Notes: generated by a model from the sequence alone, not told the origin. A stretch of DNA of 64,000 nt from Isoetes taiwanensis (GCA_021234155.1 JAJEKV010000049.1:2201487-2265486), one strand, 5' to 3'. Positions 48,770-61,900 are shown, numbered from the stretch's first letter. Made by a program: numbers and translations.

Positions 48770-50734
48770 TTGAACAGCTTTGGAGGCGGACACAAGGTTG
48801 TAGAAATCGCAGATATAGCCGCTTTGGAACTTGAATTCATAAAGGATATAGGGGCATTTTTAGCAAAAGGGATAAATGGAGGGAAATATCTGGCTAGCAG
48901 AGTTGCAGAGTTTTTAATAAGTGCAGGTTACAGAGTTCTTCTGACTAAGTAGAAAGTGGCAATCAATGAGCTATGTGATGCTGGAAAAGATCACACAATC
49001 ACCTTCAAAATCGAAGCTCAGAGCTTCTACTCTGCCATAGCATGGCTTTGTACATAGTGTTCTGCAGCATGCAAGGGGTGGTGCTTATTCCTAGCTGATT
49101 TCATTGAAAATAGAGTAGAAGGGCCGTGTTCGTTTTGGAAAAAGCCTGTCTATAGCAAATGGAACACTAAAGATTTAGCACTTCAAATATTTAGATCATT
49201 TAATGCCATAAAAACAGTTGAAGCAGTGTGTTTTTAACAACGAGAAGAGCTCGTATTGTGAACGATGCCCTTGAATTGTCTACAAGAACAAGATAATGTT
49301 GTCATGCATATCGTAATGTCACTAATCTGGTTCTCTTCTGTTAAGCCTTATAGATTCTTTAATGTAGGGAATGTGGAATAATAAGAATGTGAGTGATGAG
49401 ATAATAAGCAAAATATTTTACATGTGGGACATGAACATTACTGGCCCGCTAAGTGATCAATAGGGGCGTGGATATGTAATGTTAAGTCATTAGATTTCTT
49501 ATCAAACGATCCATCCAACATTTGTGAATTAAGTCCATAATAGATGGGAGATAATCTAGCATGAAAATACAACATGCATGATTGCAACATCATGCATCAA
49601 TGTAGCATGAAAGCTCACTTATTCTGACAAAATATACCCTTCTATGGGTCTGTAAATCCAAACTTCCATATTTGTCATTTAGCTGTGAGATCAATGTATA
49701 AACAAAGAGGTTCTGTACAAGAAGGGTTCTTCAGTTAAAGAACAAATGTCATTCGTTGATTGTTGCAGTCATATAAAGGACATGCGCGTTATGAAGTTAG
49801 CAGTTGGCAATAACTTCAGAAGCTATCTGGTGATGTAACATTGTCTGAACTCGGCCTGCTAGTCAAGTATAACGTGTCTGCTGATGACATCAAGAAATAT
49901 GTCTTCTGGTCCAAGGACTTTCTGAAAAACAAAAAATCAAAGAACCAACAACATACTGCAAAACTATCAGAAAAGGTGATGGCTGAGTTGAGAAGAGAGG
50001 TTGCCATCCTGAAAGATGTTGGTGGTGATTTACTTGCACTCCAATACCTTATCTCTACTGGCTATAAGGGTCTTCTACCCGATAGGACAATAGGCCCTCG
50101 TAATATTTCTCTATTTGTATTGGATAGCAGGAATGCAAAAGGAGAGAAGGGGATGACTCAAAAAGAGTACAACAGTTTTTTTTACTCAATTCCAGAATGT
50201 TCAAAAAGCAATGCAACCCCCGAGGAGAAAGCCACAATGCTGGATGACTTCGAACAAGTCCCTCTAGAATCGAATACTAAGTGAATCTATCCTCGCCCAC
50301 ACTTAGAAGATATGATGAATGAGGCATTTAGATTGTTTTGAGTTGCCATCTGGTCCTCAATGGAGCACAAAAATATTGAAGAAGTTTTTAAGGTGTTAAC
50401 CAGGAATGAATAGAGACTTCGTGACGATTTAAGACCAAACTAAATGTATAAAGTCAGCTTGGCATTCAAAAGAAAGAGGACATCATAATAGTAGATGATG
50501 ATGCTCTTAAGTGCTTTTATAATCAAGTTCATGCTTTAAATCCACCAAGTTATACTCCACTAGATTACTCAAGAGATGAGTTTCTAGTACTATTCATGTC
50601 CACCATGAGCGGGTTGGCTGCTAGTAAAACAATATCAGATATTGTCAAAATGCATCCAGAACTAGATCCGACTAAGGAGATGGATCCCTATCTTGAGAGA
50701 TATTTGACAAAGAAAAGACTAGTCCCTCCTTCAG
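48770..50734 (+). pseudogene. Broken gene of unknown function
   Basis: I do not recognise this gene. A frame at about 48770-49230 reads ALELEFIKDIGAFLAKG and VAEFLISAGYRVLLTK, then continues past two stops (TAG at 48950) to FRSFNAIKTVEAV. A splice-like acceptor TTGTTGCAG ends at 49769. The frame from 49770, with one stop, reads TLSELGLLVKYNVSADDIKK, VMAELRREVAILKDVG and LQYLISTGYKGLLPD (to 50284). A further frame at about 50470-50734 reads DDDALKCFYNQVHALNPPSY and YLERYLTKKRLVPPS. The two GG-x-x-LA/YLIS-x-GY-x-x-LL segments (48870s and 50040s) resemble each other, so an internal repeat is possible. The 3' end is cut by the LINE. Confidence 0.45.
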
Positions 50735-51960
50735 TTACCGAGGCCAAAATGTGGAAGTTGCATCCACATACAAATATTTGGGAGTGGAGTTTCCTTCTAC
50801 TATGCACTGGGACACATCCATACGGCTACGAGTGACGGCAGGCTGGAAGGCACTATATGCAATGCAAAACAATAGTCATAGAGCGGAGTTGTATGATTGG
50901 GCCCATCAGTCACGCCTGTTCAAGGTCTTAGTGGAGCCTGTCCTTTTATACGGGGTGGAAGTATGGGGCCCAGTAGTATCACTTGCTACTTGGAATGACT
51001 TGGAGCAGGTCCAAAAGCCTTCTTAGTAATGAGCACTAGGGGTGAAGTCCACGGTCCCATATCAAATTCTACTACAGGAGAGAGATTCTTGCCTCTTCGG
51101 AGGGCTGCCCTTGATCGGCACATTGTCTATTTTGAAGGTGGTCAATATGGACGATGCTCGTCTCCCTAAACTAGCTTATATCATGGCAATGGAGCCGCAG
51201 CCTCAAGGCCCTTTGGAGGGAAAAGAGATCTCAATGGTTGGCTAGATGGAATGTGCAGAGCACAGTGCATACATGTGCAAACAGAGGCGGATCGCTATAG
51301 CTTGAGGCAATATCTTGACGATTGCTTTCTCAAAGAAGCTTTGGGATGCCAATGCCCTTGAACAGTCAAGACAAAGACACTACCGGCCACATAAATCCCA
51401 CATTGGAACGAGGCCCGCAATGCTACCTGCGTACTCCACTTGCCCATGAAAAGGCTTGAGACTCATTGCCTCCATTCGCAGACGGGGGCACATCATCTTC
51501 GAATTGAGACAGCAGATGGATTGGTGAGCCACGCCAGATTGTGCTCTGTCAATGCCGCCAAATGGGAGTCATTGAGGATGAATCTCATACCCTTCAAAGT
51601 TGCCCAGCATATGATCAAATTCGGACACGATATGCTGAGTTGGTCAGGCCTGGCCAGTCGTTACATGTGACATTGAGCACAGCATTCGTACGAGTGCTGG
51701 GATCATATCTTCAGGAGGTTATGGACATGCGAGATCAGCTATGTCCTCGGGCACACACTTGACATGTATATAAACATTGATGTATACTTGTACAGTTTGA
51801 CATCATTCTTATTACTGCCACAGTTTTTCCCTCGAAAACCCTTCGGGGCGGGGGTTTTTTAACCCGGACAGTAATAAGTTTGCTGCGCTCCTTATGGGTC
51901 CCATAGGCCGATTGGCCTCAGTGGACGATAAAAAATCATTCTCATTCTCATTCTCATATC
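50735..51960 (+). mobile_element. 5'-truncated LINE (RT C-terminus, knuckle, 3' UTR)
   Basis: Coding begins at the RT thumb (VASTYKYLGVEFPSTMHW, then LFKVLVEPVLLYGVEVWG, WNDLEQVQK). It runs through several frames to the terminal knuckle region (EDESHTLQSCPAYDQIRTRY near 51570-51640). The 3' UTR contains GGGGCGGGGGTTTTTTAACC and ends in a short ATTCTC tail at 51936-51957. At least three stops or frame changes are present. Other tails of this family lie at 43490-43690 and 48690-48731. Confidence 0.8.
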
Positions 51961-52204
51961 AAGTGAATATAATGTAAAAAGTGTTTTGTGTATTTTGATG
52001 TAATCAAACAACACATTCTTCTCACCAAAACAAGAAAATGTTAAACCACCCACTATTATAATGTAAAAATTTGCACTTTTGCAAAACAGCATGCCACACA
52101 CCACAACACTATATTGAAAAGGGGGTATGCAAAGGTGGCGTGCTTTTGGAACAGACATAAATCCAATTTAAATGAATGATGGTTAGATCTTTTTCCTTTA
52201 AACA

Positions 52205-53204
52205 ATGTCAAATCAACTGCTGCCTCAAAACCCTCAAAAATATTTGACAGCTCAAACAGGATTCAAGAAGATATTGATCACAACGAAAAACATGCTTAAG
52301 GAAAAATTTCCTATGAAATTTGATCTACATCAAACTCTAAATGGCATTCTTAAAGATGCAAGAAAAAATAAAAATGATGATGATCCAAAATCCATTAGCT
52401 GTAGCAGGCAGCCTAATATTGGTATTCAAATTAATCCTCCCAGGATTAATGCTCCTACAAAATAGAATAGAATAGAAATCCAAAGAGAATGGAGAATTAT
52501 TAATTATGGAAAATAAGGATTGCAAGGAAATTCAGGAAAACACAACCAAAGATAAGGCTTCTACAGTTCCCTTACATTGTCAAAAAAAAAAGGGAGACAT
52601 TTTATCTTGCTCAGTTGCACAGGATACAAATTCACAAGATACAGCAGCAGAAAATGAAAATCTTCTCAAGATTAAGTGTAGCAATAAATTTCAAGCTCTG
52701 ACCGACTCCAGTCATGAGATTTGTGCAGATACTCATGATCCAGTAACTTTACCCCATCACTCATCTATTGTTCCATTAAATGATCTACCAAATGGCCACA
52801 TTCCCTTTCCATCATTGCCCTTAATTGATTTATTTGACCAACCTTGCTCCCCTCATAATATTAATTCAATCTCTGATCATATTGCAAATGTAGAGGAAAT
52901 AGATATATACCTAAAGGATAATTTAGGGGCTACAGATATAGAAGATGGAAATAAGGAAAAAAATGAAATGAATGATAACTCAAACTTCCAAGACAAAGAT
53001 TTGGAGACTGCAAGTCCAAACACTGATGACATAGTTCCATTATCGATTGAAATGGAAGATGAGGCAAAAGTAAACAGTTCAGCAAGGGATGTAGCTGAGG
53101 ATATAGCTGATGTTGCTGACACACAAATTCACAGGCAAGATCTAAACCTTTGTACTCATCTTAAAGAGTTTAATGGTAATAGCTCCTTATCTCCAAAAAA
53201 ATAA
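52205..53204 (+). pseudogene. L1-type LINE ORF1 remnant
   Basis: Two frames (52205-52465 and 52506-53204) lie upstream of the endonuclease in the position of L1 ORF1. The second contains SNKFQALTD, a short motif usual just before the C-terminal part of plant L1 ORF1. It is then acidic and Asn/Asp-rich. The RNA-binding and CCHC regions are not seen, so the assignment rests on position and this motif. Confidence 0.5.
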
Positions 53205-53563
53205 AAAATAAAAAAATCTATAGCTCAAAATAATTGCTGCCAATCTAAATTTTGGACCTGTCCAGCAACTTTTAGAGTTAGAATCCTCTGACAAGGAAAA
53301 TGTGTGCTCTCTTGTGATTAATTCTTGGGAAGATGATATATTTTTATCCTATTCTGAAGATATACTTCCTCTAAGTCAAAAGTGAAAAATTCAAGCTCCA
53401 AAAAAGATAGTAAGCTGAAAAAAACTAAAATTATGTTGGATACTCCTGCTCTTCACACTAGACATCAGTCTAAAAGAAATACAAGGAGTCACTCTAAAGG
53501 GCTAATATAGATACCTCTCTTCCTTATTAGAGTCTATCACACTTCCTAGCTTATTGCCTCCAC

Positions 53564-54280
53564 ATGAAGGTCACAACCTGGAATCTTAGGGGCATTAAAG
53601 AGCCCTTAGAAAGAAAAAGAGCCATCTCACAAATTAAACATTATCATGCAGACATTATTTTGTTACATGAACTGAGGTTGCCTAATTTTGAATGCTCAAA
53701 TATCTCTGATTGGACTAGACCTGGTTATTCTTCCATTTGGATAGAGGTTACAGGTACCTCAGGTAGTATTTGCATCATATGGAAGAATCTCTCTCATAAT
53801 TTCTATAATAGTCCATGCAAATGCTGGCAAGCAGTGATTTTTAATCATAAAGACCTACACTTTAGTATAATTAATATATATATTCTTCCACTATTTCAAA
53901 AAGAAAAAATCTTTGGTCTCAAATCAACAATTAGCTACAAAATCATGGTTCCCTATTTTGGATTATGGCAGGGGATTTCAATAACATACCTAGCTGGAAT
54001 TTGAAGGTTGACAAGCATCTTAATATGTCTAGAAGTGAGAAACACAATTGAAATGCTTTGCTTGATAACTTTCTCTTTTCTCATATCCTGTCCTCTACTG
54101 CCAAATACTCTTGGTCAAACAAACAAGATGGGAATTCAAGAGTATACTATGCTCTTGACAGATTTTACATCAACAACTTGAATAATCCTTTCTGGGATAA
54201 TTATATAGTCTTCACTGATGAAAGTACCTCAATCTCTGATCATCAGCCACAATTTATGGAAACCAAACATTTGTTGGGAT
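53564..54280 (+). pseudogene. L1-type LINE ORF2 endonuclease domain
   Basis: The APE-type endonuclease begins with KVTTWNLRGIKEP, which opens ORF2. Further motifs are LLHELRLP (catalytic Glu retained), GDFNN near 53971-53985, and SDHQP near 54235-54249 (catalytic Asp-His). A frameshift near 53960 and a TGA near 54050 interrupt it. The endonuclease nicks target DNA for target-primed reverse transcription. Confidence 0.85.
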
Positions 54281-56640
54281 TTAAAAGATCTAGCAATACT
54301 CCTTTCAAGCTAAATTGCAGTTTGCTTAGCAATGACAACTTTTGTCATGATTTCAAAAATTTCTATGCAAATCTACCTAGAGTTAGGGCCTTGAACTCTA
54401 TGAAATTTTTTTATTCAAATATCAAGGCAATTAAATCTTGGGTTAAGCAATGGTCAAAAGGGCATTATGATCTTAGACAGGCTGAGAAGAAAAAGTACCT
54501 TTTGAAAATGAAATCTCTAAGGCTTCAGCTACAATTTGATCCTCTTAACCTTGAACTTCATCTGCAAGAAAGGAATCTTGAGCATACTATTAAAACAATG
54601 GAAGAGTACGAGGCCAAAGGAGCATCTATCAGGAGTAACACCAAATTTCATTCTAATATTGATAATAACAGTTCTGAATTTTTCTTTATAATTGCTAAGA
54701 ATAGGGTGCTTAGAAGTCAGATTTCTGCTGTCAAGAATGACCAAAATATTGTCATAGAAAATCCAACTGAGATAGCAGAATATTTCCATTTGAACTACTC
54801 AAATATCTTCTCCTCTAATTCCAATGCTTCTTGGTCTGGTTCTCAAGCAACTGATTTTATCCAATTTATGGATTCCTTCCCTCATAATATTGTTGATCCT
54901 TTATCTGTTGAAGCTGAAAGAGTTCCAACTGAGGATGAGATCAAAAGTACTATCCAAAGTCTTGCCAAGGCTGAGATCCCTGGCCTTGATGGCCTTCCAC
55001 TAGAATTTTACCTTAAATTCTGGGATGATATGAAAGATGATTCTGGCCCATATGATTCAAGGTTTTTGACACTAATCATTTGCATCCTGCAATTTCTTCT
55101 GGTCTTTTTACTCTTATTCCCAAGGTGGAAAATAGTTGGAGGCCAATCTCATTAACCAATACCACTTATAAGTTATGTGCTAAAGTCCTGGTTAATAGAA
55201 TCAAGGGCTTTCTGCAAAAGAATATTAGCATGCATCAATCTGCATTTTTGCCAAATAGGTTTATCCTTGACAATTATATTGCTTCCATGGACTATGCATT
55301 GGGCAAAAATATCTAACCAAAATTGTGTTCTCCTGAAGCTAGATTTCTCTAAGGCTTTTGATACTGTTAGATGGGATTTTTTAGAGCTATCCCTTAAAAA
55401 GATTGGCCTACCTAAGAAAATAGTTGATTTAATAATGGTTATCAATTCTAGATCCCAATCCTCTGTCATGATTAATGGCTCTCCTAGTAAATTCTTCTCT
55501 TTACAAAAGGAAGTTAGGCAGGGATGTCCACTTGTTCCATATCTATTTATTATAGTTGCTGAACAACTTACAAAGGCCATTCTTCATCATCAAAGCAATG
55601 GGTGTCTGAAGGGTCTAGTTTTGCCTGATAATGTAAATCATCTAACTCTTCTTCAATATGCAGATGATTCATTCATCTTTTTAAATAATGACATTGCCAA
55701 CATTGATTTTTTTTTCAAGCTTATTAATAGCTTTAGTGCAGCTTCAGGGATTTTCTTAAACCTGAACAAATGTATCATCATTGGCAACAGTAATCAACCT
55801 GACATTCTGGGAATAAAGTGTATTGCTTCTAATCAAACCACAACTCTATTAGGGATGCCTTTGGCCCTTGATATTAGTACCAAAAGTCTTTGGTCTCCTA
55901 TTGTTTCCAAAATTAGAAGGAAGCTAAAAAGCTATGGCAGTTGTCTCTCTGTGGTAGGCAGAACTATCATTGTTTCTTCTGCGATTGCTAGCTCTCATAT
56001 TTATTTTTCTTCTGCTTTGCTTGCTCCTAAAAGTGTATACCAACAACTAGAGAGAATTATCAGAAATTTCATTTGGGGTAAAAATCATATGGTCAATTGA
56101 AAATATTTCTCAGAGAAAGACTCGTGGTGGACTTGGCTGTAAAAATCTTCTCATGCAATTATGCTCTGGCAGAAAAATACATCTGGAAATCCCACCTCAA
56201 TCAAAGCAATCCAGCCACTAAATTTATTTATTACTTGTTAAGCAAGACCTTGATAGATGGTCACCCATCCATGGAACATTCTCTGCCTTCCTCAGCCTTC
56301 TGTAAAATCAAGCCTGCTGTCAATACTTCTTCTCTCATGAGAAATCTCATCAACTCATGGAATAGAGTCTCAATGGCCTATACTCACAACACTATTAATT
56401 TAGCTCATCATGATGTGACTATTTTTGGAATCTTACCCTTGCCAAAAGGAATGAATTGACTCTGGCAATTAATCATCCAAAAATTTATAAAAAATGGCAT
56501 GGCCTTGGTATTAGGAAGCTTGGTGACCTCTGGAACAATGGTAAATGGATCTCTTGGACTAGATTCTGGGATAAAATTAAGAATACCCCAACTAACAGGA
56601 CTTTGTTCAATCATATTATAGATCTGGTGAGCAATATCCC
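54281..56640 (+). pseudogene. L1-type LINE ORF2 reverse transcriptase and C-terminal part
   Basis: The frame from 54058 runs through a coiled linker to GLDGLPLEFYLKFWDDM (start of RT). After a frame change near 55060-55080, FTLIPKVENSWRPISLTN appears. After another near 55310, LLKLDFSKAFDTVRWDFL (catalytic Asp), RQGCPLVPYLF, and YADDS (catalytic pair, about 55660-55674) follow. LLGMPLALD and a C-terminal region up to about 56640 complete it, again frameshifted near 56100-56150. No 3' UTR or A tail is seen; the element is cut by the repeat patch at 56.64 kb. Confidence 0.88.
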
Positions 56641-56766
56641 ATCGATCCGAGACATCGGATCGCCATTCTAGAATGGGACGAGCATGCATGTTTTGCATGC
56701 ATGCGGGCGGCGCATGCCCATTCTAGTTGGGAGTTCGCTATTTTGATGATTATCCGCCGACTTCTC
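56638..56766 (+). repeat. Shuffled-repeat patch, unit A copy 1
   Basis: It shares GACATCGGATCGCCATTCTA, then GAATGGGAC, TGTTTTGCATGCATGCG, CCCATTCTAGTTGGG and GAGTTCGCTATTTT with unit A copy 2. It contains the palindrome CCATTCTAGAATGG (56663-56676) and a hairpin of GCATGCAT with its complement around GTTTT (56682-56704). Confidence 0.85.
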
Positions 56767-56989
56767 ATCATTTTCTTCCAAAAGAAACATATTTATTCTC
56801 TTTGAATTGTTTCGAGCGGGGGAGGGGCTTCTTCAACTGGTTTATGATAGATGAACGTTTCTTTGTTGCTGTCCTTTTAGAGCCTTTAGCCTTCATCCCG
56901 TGACCCTTCGCCCTCGATCCTAGTTTGTTAAGGAAGTCCTTTGACCCCGAGGCGGTTTGTTGGTTTCATGCGAGTCCCATTCTAGAATC

Positions 56990-57119
56990 CCATCGATAAT
57001 AGACATCGGATCGCCATTCTAGAATGGGACAAAATGTATGTTTTGCATGCATGCGCGGGCGGATGCCCATTCTAGTTGGGAGTTCGCTATTTTAGGGCGC
57101 GTTTACGCCCGACTTCTCA
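56990..57119 (+). repeat. Shuffled-repeat patch, unit A copy 2
   Basis: This is the direct repeat of 56638-56766, with small insertions and a variant GCGCGTTTACGC near the end. The palindrome lies at 57014-57027. The two copies start near CCCATCGAT. Confidence 0.85.
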
Positions 57120-57605
57120 TGTCCGCTTCCTCTTCTCTCCCAACATACCTTATTCTCTTTGAACCCACCCTCCCCTTCTTTGTTATTGTATTTTTATCGC
57201 GTGGCAACGCGGCGTAATCAACCCCTCCACTGGAGGTTTGTTTTGTCTTGTTGTTTTGTTGGTGATGTGCGTGTGCGGGTTAACATGCCAAATCCGCTTC
57301 AAACTTTTGAAATAGGTGGGTTTTGGGTCCCGATTTTTATGCCTTCCGTTTGTCCAGCCCCCCTTGTCAAGTTTTATCACTAGGTTTTTTTGAAAAAAAA
57401 CCCGAAAAGGGCACGAGGCTTTTAATCCGGTGATAAGCTTTCACAGGGTACACTAGCCCAGATCTCTATTAGCATTGTATTTTGTTGGGGTCCAAATGAT
57501 ATAATTGGATTTTCCCTTTATTTTTTATGGGTAGTTCGCATGTGTGCGGCTACCCACTATCCACCATTGTAGAAAATCTGCTGAGATGAATGAGAAGCAA
57601 GTCCG
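57120..57605. other. Spacer between repeat units
   Basis: No gene is seen. It is GC-richer than the flanks, with runs such as AAAAAAAACCCGAAAAGGGC. Confidence 0.4.
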
Positions 57606-57721
57606 GGCGGTTTGTTGGTTTCATGCGAGTCCCATTCTAGAATCAACCTAGATGTAAATTCAGTCAAGTTTGTTGGTTTCATGCGAGTCCCATTCTAGAA
57701 TCAACCTAGATGTAAATTCAG
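57606..57721 (+). repeat. Tandem 58 bp repeat carrying CCCATTCTAGAAT
   Basis: TTTGTTGGTTTCATGCGAGT, then CCCATTCTAGAATC and AACCTAGATGTAAATTCAGT, appears twice 58 bp apart (core at 57631 and 57689). The front part of the unit also occurs at 56956-56989. Confidence 0.9.
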
Positions 57722-57917
57722 TCAAGGATATAGATCGGGATATAGATTGGTCTTACAAAGGTAAAAAGATTTACAAAGTTTCCCATATTGATGATTATCT
57801 TATCAGCTCGGATCATTTTTCCAAAGAAACACATTGATGCACGTTTTATGTAGGTCGATGGACATCAACAACAGAAATATGATAGATGAACAATTTCAAT
57901 TTTACAGAGAGTGCTAT

Positions 57918-57966
57918 TATTCTAGAGCCTAGTTGCACTCAACCAATGCCACCAAACAACCATAAT
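57918..57966 (+). repeat. ~48 bp direct repeat, copy 1
   Basis: TCTAGAGCCTAGTTGCACTC followed by AACCAATGCCACCAAACAAC recurs at 58926-58970. Confidence 0.85.
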
Positions 57967-58166
57967 GAATGAGCCATATGACCCTCCCCTTTATTTCCAA
58001 AATAGCAGTACAATAATTTTCCACTTCTAATAATCCCTCATGCACACCGGCCTTTTTGGGCATACAAAAAGTGTCAAAGTACCACAAAGGATTCAAAACT
58101 CAAAATAAGTTCGTAAAGATTTATAGGCCTCTGTTGCTAATGTCCAACACGACCCCAACATGCCAA

Positions 58167-58910
58167 GATTCTTGCAAAACTCGCAAAGGGACGTTTCCAC
58201 ATGCATCTTGAGCAAATCTGCAAAAAGAACAAAGTAACCTCTGGTGCGAGGGCCCCAACCTTGGCACCACCGCTAATGTCCAACACGACTCCAACATGCC
58301 AAAACTCTAGCAAAACTCGAATGAAATCCTCTAAATGCTTGGTCCATAATGAATCCTTATGAACACCAACATAGTCAGCAGTTCAAAACCACATCCATCT
58401 CGAGCAAAATCTGCAAAAAGAAAACAGTGAAAAACACCTGGCACGAGGACCTCAATCTTGGCACGAGGACTATCACATCTTGACACACGAGGGCCAACCA
58501 CCATGGCATAAAGGCCATCAACATCATCTAAAATAAGCAGCACAAATGATGCACTGCAACAAAGGCCTTACCACCCACTTAAATCCAAACACTCAAGACT
58601 TGAGACTTGCAGCAACCGCAATGCATGGCATGAGAGCTCCAAATGCATAAAGCAAGATACCATAACAAGATCAAGAAGTCAACAACAAAACAATCATCAA
58701 CAGGAGAAACTAAGACATCAACTAAAGAAAATTTCAATAACGCAGGGCTAAACAACTTAAATGGGAGGGGGGGAGGGTGGGATAAGCGACCATAAAGGGA
58801 GAGGCTCAAAGACGGCTGATGAAATGAACGAGATGCAAATGGCTATAAATACTCTAAGGGGAACTCAACAACTAGCCTCAAGAAGCAGATTTATCTGCTA
58901 ATCTTGAAAC
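58167..58910. repeat. Large direct repeat, copy 1
   Basis: From GATTCTTGCAAAACTCGCAA onwards this is matched at 63253-64000 with an offset of 5086 bp. Short minus-strand frames translate identically in both copies, so identity is very high over more than 600 bp. No protein family is recognised in those frames. The spacing could fit an LTR pair, but TG...CA ends, primer-binding site and polypurine tract were not demonstrated. Confidence 0.92.
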
Positions 58911-58925
58911 GCAGATAAATCATAC

Positions 58926-58970
58926 TTCTAGAGCCTAGTTGCACTCAACCAATGCCACCAAACAACCATG
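58926..58970 (+). repeat. ~48 bp direct repeat, copy 2
   Basis: Second occurrence of the segment at 57918, just past the end of the large repeat copy 1. Confidence 0.85.
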
Positions 58971-61900
58971 CTGAAAAAAGAGGCAGAAAATCAGGAAATC
59001 AAATGACAAAAACAAAGGAGGCAATGAAAAATGAGCACTAGAGCAGATCCAAACAACCACGAATACTTAAAGAGGGGTGAAAGGAACAGAAAGCTCTTTA
59101 GCCTAAATTAAAGGATGAGTTCACAATACAAAGGATGGGAGTCGAATAATAAAACTATCTAGTACACCATCACTAACTAAGATGACCAAATCAATTAAAA
59201 CCGGCAAATATCAACGACCAAAAAACTATAAAAGGAGATGCGAGCATACAACTCCCAAATGCAAACCTCCGGCAACGAAATAAAATCTCAAACTAAAATA
59301 TGCTCAAAACAAATACTAGTAGTTGCAAACAAGATCAAGGCACAAATTGCACATATGAGCAATGATAATTGGGCAATTCCCAGCACTAGGACAACAAAAG
59401 CACCAAACAACACGCTTAAATATGATACCTCAAAAATTATTGGGACATGACTAAACCTCCAAAGACCACTCTCCAAACATGCACAAGTGCATTAACCAAC
59501 ATGGATAAAAATCTTGAACAAAGGACCTGATATGCCAGATCAGACTTCCAATAAGAATAGCACTTCAAATGAATGCAAAATTAAATGAGATCAAGAAATA
59601 GGAGTGAGTGAAAAGGAAAAATTATAGAACAAAGAGGACTCTAGAAATCACTAAACCAAGTCTTGACCAACAAATGGAGACTATAAATCACTTAAACCAA
59701 GTCTTAACCAACAAATGGAAACTAGAATAATTGTGGTAAACTAGACAAGTAAAATCCTAAAACATCATATCCACAACTCCAAAATAACGCAAAAAGACAA
59801 GAGGTGGACTAACACTGCATGGAAAATCAAGGAAGTTAATATGAGACCTAATCGAGGGAGCTAATAGAAGGCCTAAGAGGATAGCATACAAGAAGAGATT
59901 ACCAAAACTTTAATACATACGCACCCAAAAAAGCACAATGTATCAAGGCACAAGGGCCAGTGTTAAGATCTAAACCAAGTCCATGCCATGGTCAACAAGG
60001 TTTATCCTTAGGAAACTATTGCTAGAGCTCAATGAAGACAATCCATCCAACAAACAAATGTGCGTTTAGATGTATAGGAGCATAGGCAAGACGAGCATCA
60101 AGTGATCCACGAAAAAGACAGAGCATGAAATCCTTAATATCGTTGATTCTAATGGAGTTCAATCACATGCGCGAGGCTAATAGAAAACAATTGCCAAGCT
60201 AGCAATTCGTGAAGCAAGCTAATGAACTGACATACCTTGACTTACAAAATACCTTACCAAGAAGTTCCACGTGGTAACTCCCCACACTTTTCAAAGCTTG
60301 AACTCAACCGACAAAAAATGGAATACCGGTGCTCGAGTTGACTTAACACCTCGTCGATTGACACCGCGATAAGGGATGTTAAAAGCGACTGAAAAAGGGA
60401 CACGTACGAGCTCTTCCATACAAGCTTAACAAAACTCAAAAGGTGAAGGAGGAAAAACACAACCTTAGAGATCACAACTTTGAGTGAGGGAGGAAAAATG
60501 CAATCTTGGAGACTATAACTGTAAGCTATGCAATGAAAAGGAAGGCACTTGGTACCAACAAGCGGTAATGAGTGCGGGAGGAAACAACTGCATGTGTCAA
60601 TCATCAACCCCTGGCTATCCACAAGGGATTCGACTTGCACATCCCAACACTGAAGGAGGCAAAAGTTGAGCCTGTGCAACTAGAAGTTGGCAAATGTAAA
60701 CTATAATGCCTGAATTTGCAAGCTAATAAAGCTCATCTGCAACATCCAAATATACGTCTCAAAACAAGCAGCCCTAGATGTTCAAATACCTAAGGAAACA
60801 ACGATTGGCAACCAAGTTTGAAACTACTACGAGATAACCTAACTACTACCCAGTCCAGAACTAAACAAGATTAACCTAAGAGAAATGTGCAATGGAAAAT
60901 TAGAGGTAACTGGAAGCACAAAGGACTGGACAAAAGGGGGGCATCGTGTGTGCATCTGCAAATCTAAAAAGAAAGTATACCTAAAACCCAAATTATAATA
61001 ATGTCCATGCATGTCAAGTACATACTTCTAAGTGAGCTATTCCAAGAAGAAGAGAAAAAATGTCCCCACCCTAGTCTACACAAAGACCAAGTATTCAAAC
61101 ATCCCACGATAAGACCAGATTTCTTACACGGCTCCCACCAAACCATGCCCTTCCACATACCTGCTAGGTCCAATAGTATGCAAAGCAAGACTTTGGACAA
61201 AACAATGTTGGGATAAATGGCGTGAATCTATACATATGCACCTGGATAGAGATGGGACCAACCAAATATAGAAACTACAAAAGCTAGCGAAATTGCAACG
61301 TGCAACATGAAAAAACAAGCCTTCAAATTAAAATGGTTAAATAAAAAATGGGGGGAACACAACAGTGGACACCAAGCTATAATTCCACGTTGAAGATCAA
61401 ATATGAAAGTTGAATAGCAATATCCCAGAAAAACAAGCTAACCTATTGCCGACCAAAGAACACCTTTCAAAATTTTAAGGATAAACTCTATAAATTTAAG
61501 GATATTAGAAGGCTTCAAAACACATTATGAAACAGAACAAACTGAGAATTCCTTTAGAACAAACTCATTAGCCTTTAGCAAGTAGATTTAAGCAAAATGC
61601 TGGCCTTACATTCAGCACAAGCCAGATAACCTCAAATTATTCCCTCCTGCAACCTTGCAGAAAAGAAAGCTATCTAAGAGCAAAAAATGAGTAACTTACA
61701 ACCATATCCAAGACAAACTTTTTCATGATTCTCCTCCTGCTAGGCTAATAACAAGCCGTAGGGCCTCATGTTAGACAAACATACCTTTTTGCAAGATGAT
61801 TTCATCTATCCTTGTACATAGAAAGCCTTGCAAGGCCAACGAAGAAGACGAATTGCAATCCAATCCAGTCCACACCTTATACAAATATACCTTTGGCAAG

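Noticed and set aside
58331-58809. Identical 70- and 76-codon minus-strand frames in both large repeats
   Set aside because: Identity reflects the recent duplication. The peptides look random and have no start context or splice support.
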